Shown: positions 34,415 to 36,118 of the stretch, one piece after another | How the letters are laid out: each line of letters starts with the position of its first letter | Position numbering within the stretch: the first letter of the stretch is position 1 | From: Acidimicrobiia bacterium | GTDB taxonomy: Bacteria; Actinomycetota; Acidimicrobiia; Acidimicrobiales; SHLQ01 | DNA: 36,118 nucleotides | Direction of reading: 5' to 3' | Assembly (NCBI GenBank): GCA_029858875.1 | Contig: JAOUEE010000005.1 | Location: 1-36,118, forward strand | Translations under genes and position numbers: made by a program | Notes under the pieces: model-generated | What the model saw: only the letters and a program-made list of their open reading frames with translations | What the model was told of the DNA's origin: nothing | Database searches by the model: none

Positions 34415-36118
34415 GTGGAACCCGATCTGGAACGCCGCGCCATCGACGTCATTCGCGGGCTGTCGATGGATGCACCCCACGCCGCCCGCTCCGGCCATCA
34501 GGGCACGGCCATGGCTCTGGCCCCGTTGGCACACGTGCTGTGGACCCGGGTGATGACCTACGACGCCTCCGACCCGACGTGGGTCGACCGTGATCGGTTC
34601 ATCCTCTCGCCCGGACACGCGTCGATTCTGCTCTACTCCATGCTCCACCTCACCGGGCACGGCCTCGAGCTCGACGACCTGCGGGCCTTCCGCCAATGGG
34701 GGTCGGCCACACCCGGCCACCCCGAGGTGGGGCACACGGCCGGTGTCGAGGTCACCACCGGCCCGCTCGGCCAGGGCTTCGCCAACGGCGTGGGCATGGC
34801 CATCGCCGAGCAGTCACTGCGAGAGCGATTCGGTGCCGAGGTGTGCGACCACCACGTCTATGCCGCCGTCTCCGACGGCGACCTCAGCGAGGGCATCAGC
34901 CACGAGGCGGCGTCACTGGCCGGGCACCTGGGGCTGGGACGGCTCATCTACGTGTACGACGACAACCACGTGTCCATCGACGGGCCCACCGAACTGGCGC
35001 TGTCCGATGACGCGCCGGCGCGCTTCGCGGCATATGGGTGGCACGTGATCGACCTGGGCGAGGCGGGCGAGGATCTCGACGCCATCGAGGGGGCGTTGCT
35101 CTCGGCCAAGGCGGTCGAGGACCGCCCCAGCCTGGTCGTGCTGCGCACCCACATCGCCACGCCCTCCCCCACCCTCACCGATGACCCCGAGGCCCACGGT
35201 CTGGCGTTCGACGCCGAGGCGATCGCCGAGACCAAGGCGGTGATGGGCCTACCCGACGAGCCCTTCTGGGTTCCTGACGACGTCCTGGCCTCGTACCGCG
35301 CCGCCGGGCGCCGAGGCGCCGACGCTCGAGTCGCCTGGCAGGATCGGCTGGCGGCCTACACCGGTGACCGATCGGGGTTCGAGGCCGCCCTTCGCGGTTC
35401 GGGGCTCGACGGATGGACACAGAAGCTGCCCAGCTGGGAGCCCGGCGCCAGCGTGGCCACCCGCAAGGCCAGCGCCGCGTGCCTCGAGGCCATGATCGAC
35501 GTGGTCCCCGGCCTGATGGGCGGCGGGGCCGATCTCACGGGGAACACCGGCACCACGCTGCCCGGGGTCGGTCAGTTGTCGGCCACCGAACGCGGGGGCC
35601 GCCAGATCGCCTTCGGCATCCGAGAGCACGCCATGGGAGCAGTACTCAACGGTATGGCACTGCACGGTGGCGCCCTGCCCGTCGGCGGGACGTTCCTGGT
35701 GTTCAGCGACTATATGCGCCCTGCCGTGCGGCTGGCTGCACTGTCGTCGGCCAAGTCGGTGTTCGTCTGGAGCCACGACTCGGTCGGGGTGGGCGAAGAC
35801 GGCCCCACCCATCAACCCGTCGAGCAGGTGAGTGCCCTGCGGGCCATACCCGGACTGCCCGTGTATCGCCCCGCCGACGCCAACGAGACAGCGGCCTGTT
35901 GGGCCGCCATCGTCGACGGCACCGGACCCGCCGCGTTGGTGCTCACCCGCCAGGACGTCCCGGTGCTCGACGGCACCGCCGGGGCGCCGGTGACGCTCGG
36001 GGCCTACACGGTGGTGGACCCGGGCGGATCGCCCGATCTGATCCTGGCCGCCACGGGCTCCGAGGTGGCCCTGTCGGTGGTCGTGGCCGAGCAGCTCGCC
36101 GCCGAGGATGTGCGAGCC
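34415..36118 (+). CDS. tkt: Transketolase (partial, runs off window end)
   Basis: Hand translation from GTG 34415, open to 36118: VEPDLERRAIDVIRGLSMDAPHAARSGHQGTAMALAPLAHVLWT...DRFILSPGHASILLYSMLHLTGHG...; absent from ORF track because no stop lies in the window. Confidence 0.93.
   Translation, partial: MEPDLERRAIDVIRGLSMDAPHAARSGHQGTAMALAPLAHVLWTRVMTYDASDPTWVDRDRFILSPGHASILLYSMLHLTGHGLELDDLRAFRQWGSATPGHPEVGHTAGVEVTTGPLGQGFANGVGMAIAEQSLRERFGAEVCDHHVYAAVSDGDLSEGISHEAASLAGHLGLGRLIYVYDDNHVSIDGPTELALSDDAPARFAAYGWHVIDLGEAGEDLDAIEGALLSAKAVEDRPSLVVLRTHIATPSPTLTDDPEAHGLAFDAEAIAETKAVMGLPDEPFWVPDDVLASYRAAGRRGADARVAWQDRLAAYTGDRSGFEAALRGSGLDGWTQKLPSWEPGASVATRKASAACLEAMIDVVPGLMGGGADLTGNTGTTLPGVGQLSATERGGRQIAFGIREHAMGAVLNGMALHGGALPVGGTFLVFSDYMRPAVRLAALSSAKSVFVWSHDSVGVGEDGPTHQPVEQVSALRAIPGLPVYRPADANETAACWAAIVDGTGPAALVLTRQDVPVLDGTAGAPVTLGAYTVVDPGGSPDLILAATGSEVALSVVVAEQLAAEDVRA

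Noticed and set aside
1-36118. tRNA, rRNA, CRISPR array, prophage or transposon
   Set aside because: No supporting signature seen by reading both strands; only two small holin-like proteins, in a housekeeping context.

Overview
GC-rich actinobacterial chromosomal window, probably Acidimicrobiia-like judging from gene order and protein style (taxonomy is inference). Most of it is conserved core. It holds a full Pup-proteasome locus on the minus strand (ARC/Mpa ATPase, dop, pup ending in encoded GGE, prcB, prcA, pafA, pafB, pafC). Next to it are lepB, tatA/tatC, a HelY-type helicase and trmI. Flanks carry a tandem ThyX-fold protein, LysM, M20, crotonase, Nudix, GNAT, GDPD, PBP4, desaturase, FIST and transketolase genes. 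Two edge genes are absent from the ORF track because they run off the window: a polytopic membrane protein (1..980, -) and transketolase (34415..36118, +). Observations most worth following up: (1) a TtuB-like beta-grasp sulfur carrier whose SGG is capped by AAS, coupled to a TtuA-like thiolase with C130/C133/C222 and followed by TrmI, i.e. a T-loop tRNA-modification module and second ubiquitin-like protein beside pupylation; (2) a 540-aa double ThyX-fold protein whose halves have lost complementary parts of the ThyX signature; (3) about 11 genes with TANNNT 6-9 nt before the start codon, suggesting widespread leaderless transcription; (4) hairpins plus internal promoters that may split the proteasome locus into several transcription units. 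No tRNA, rRNA, CRISPR array or mobile element was recognised.
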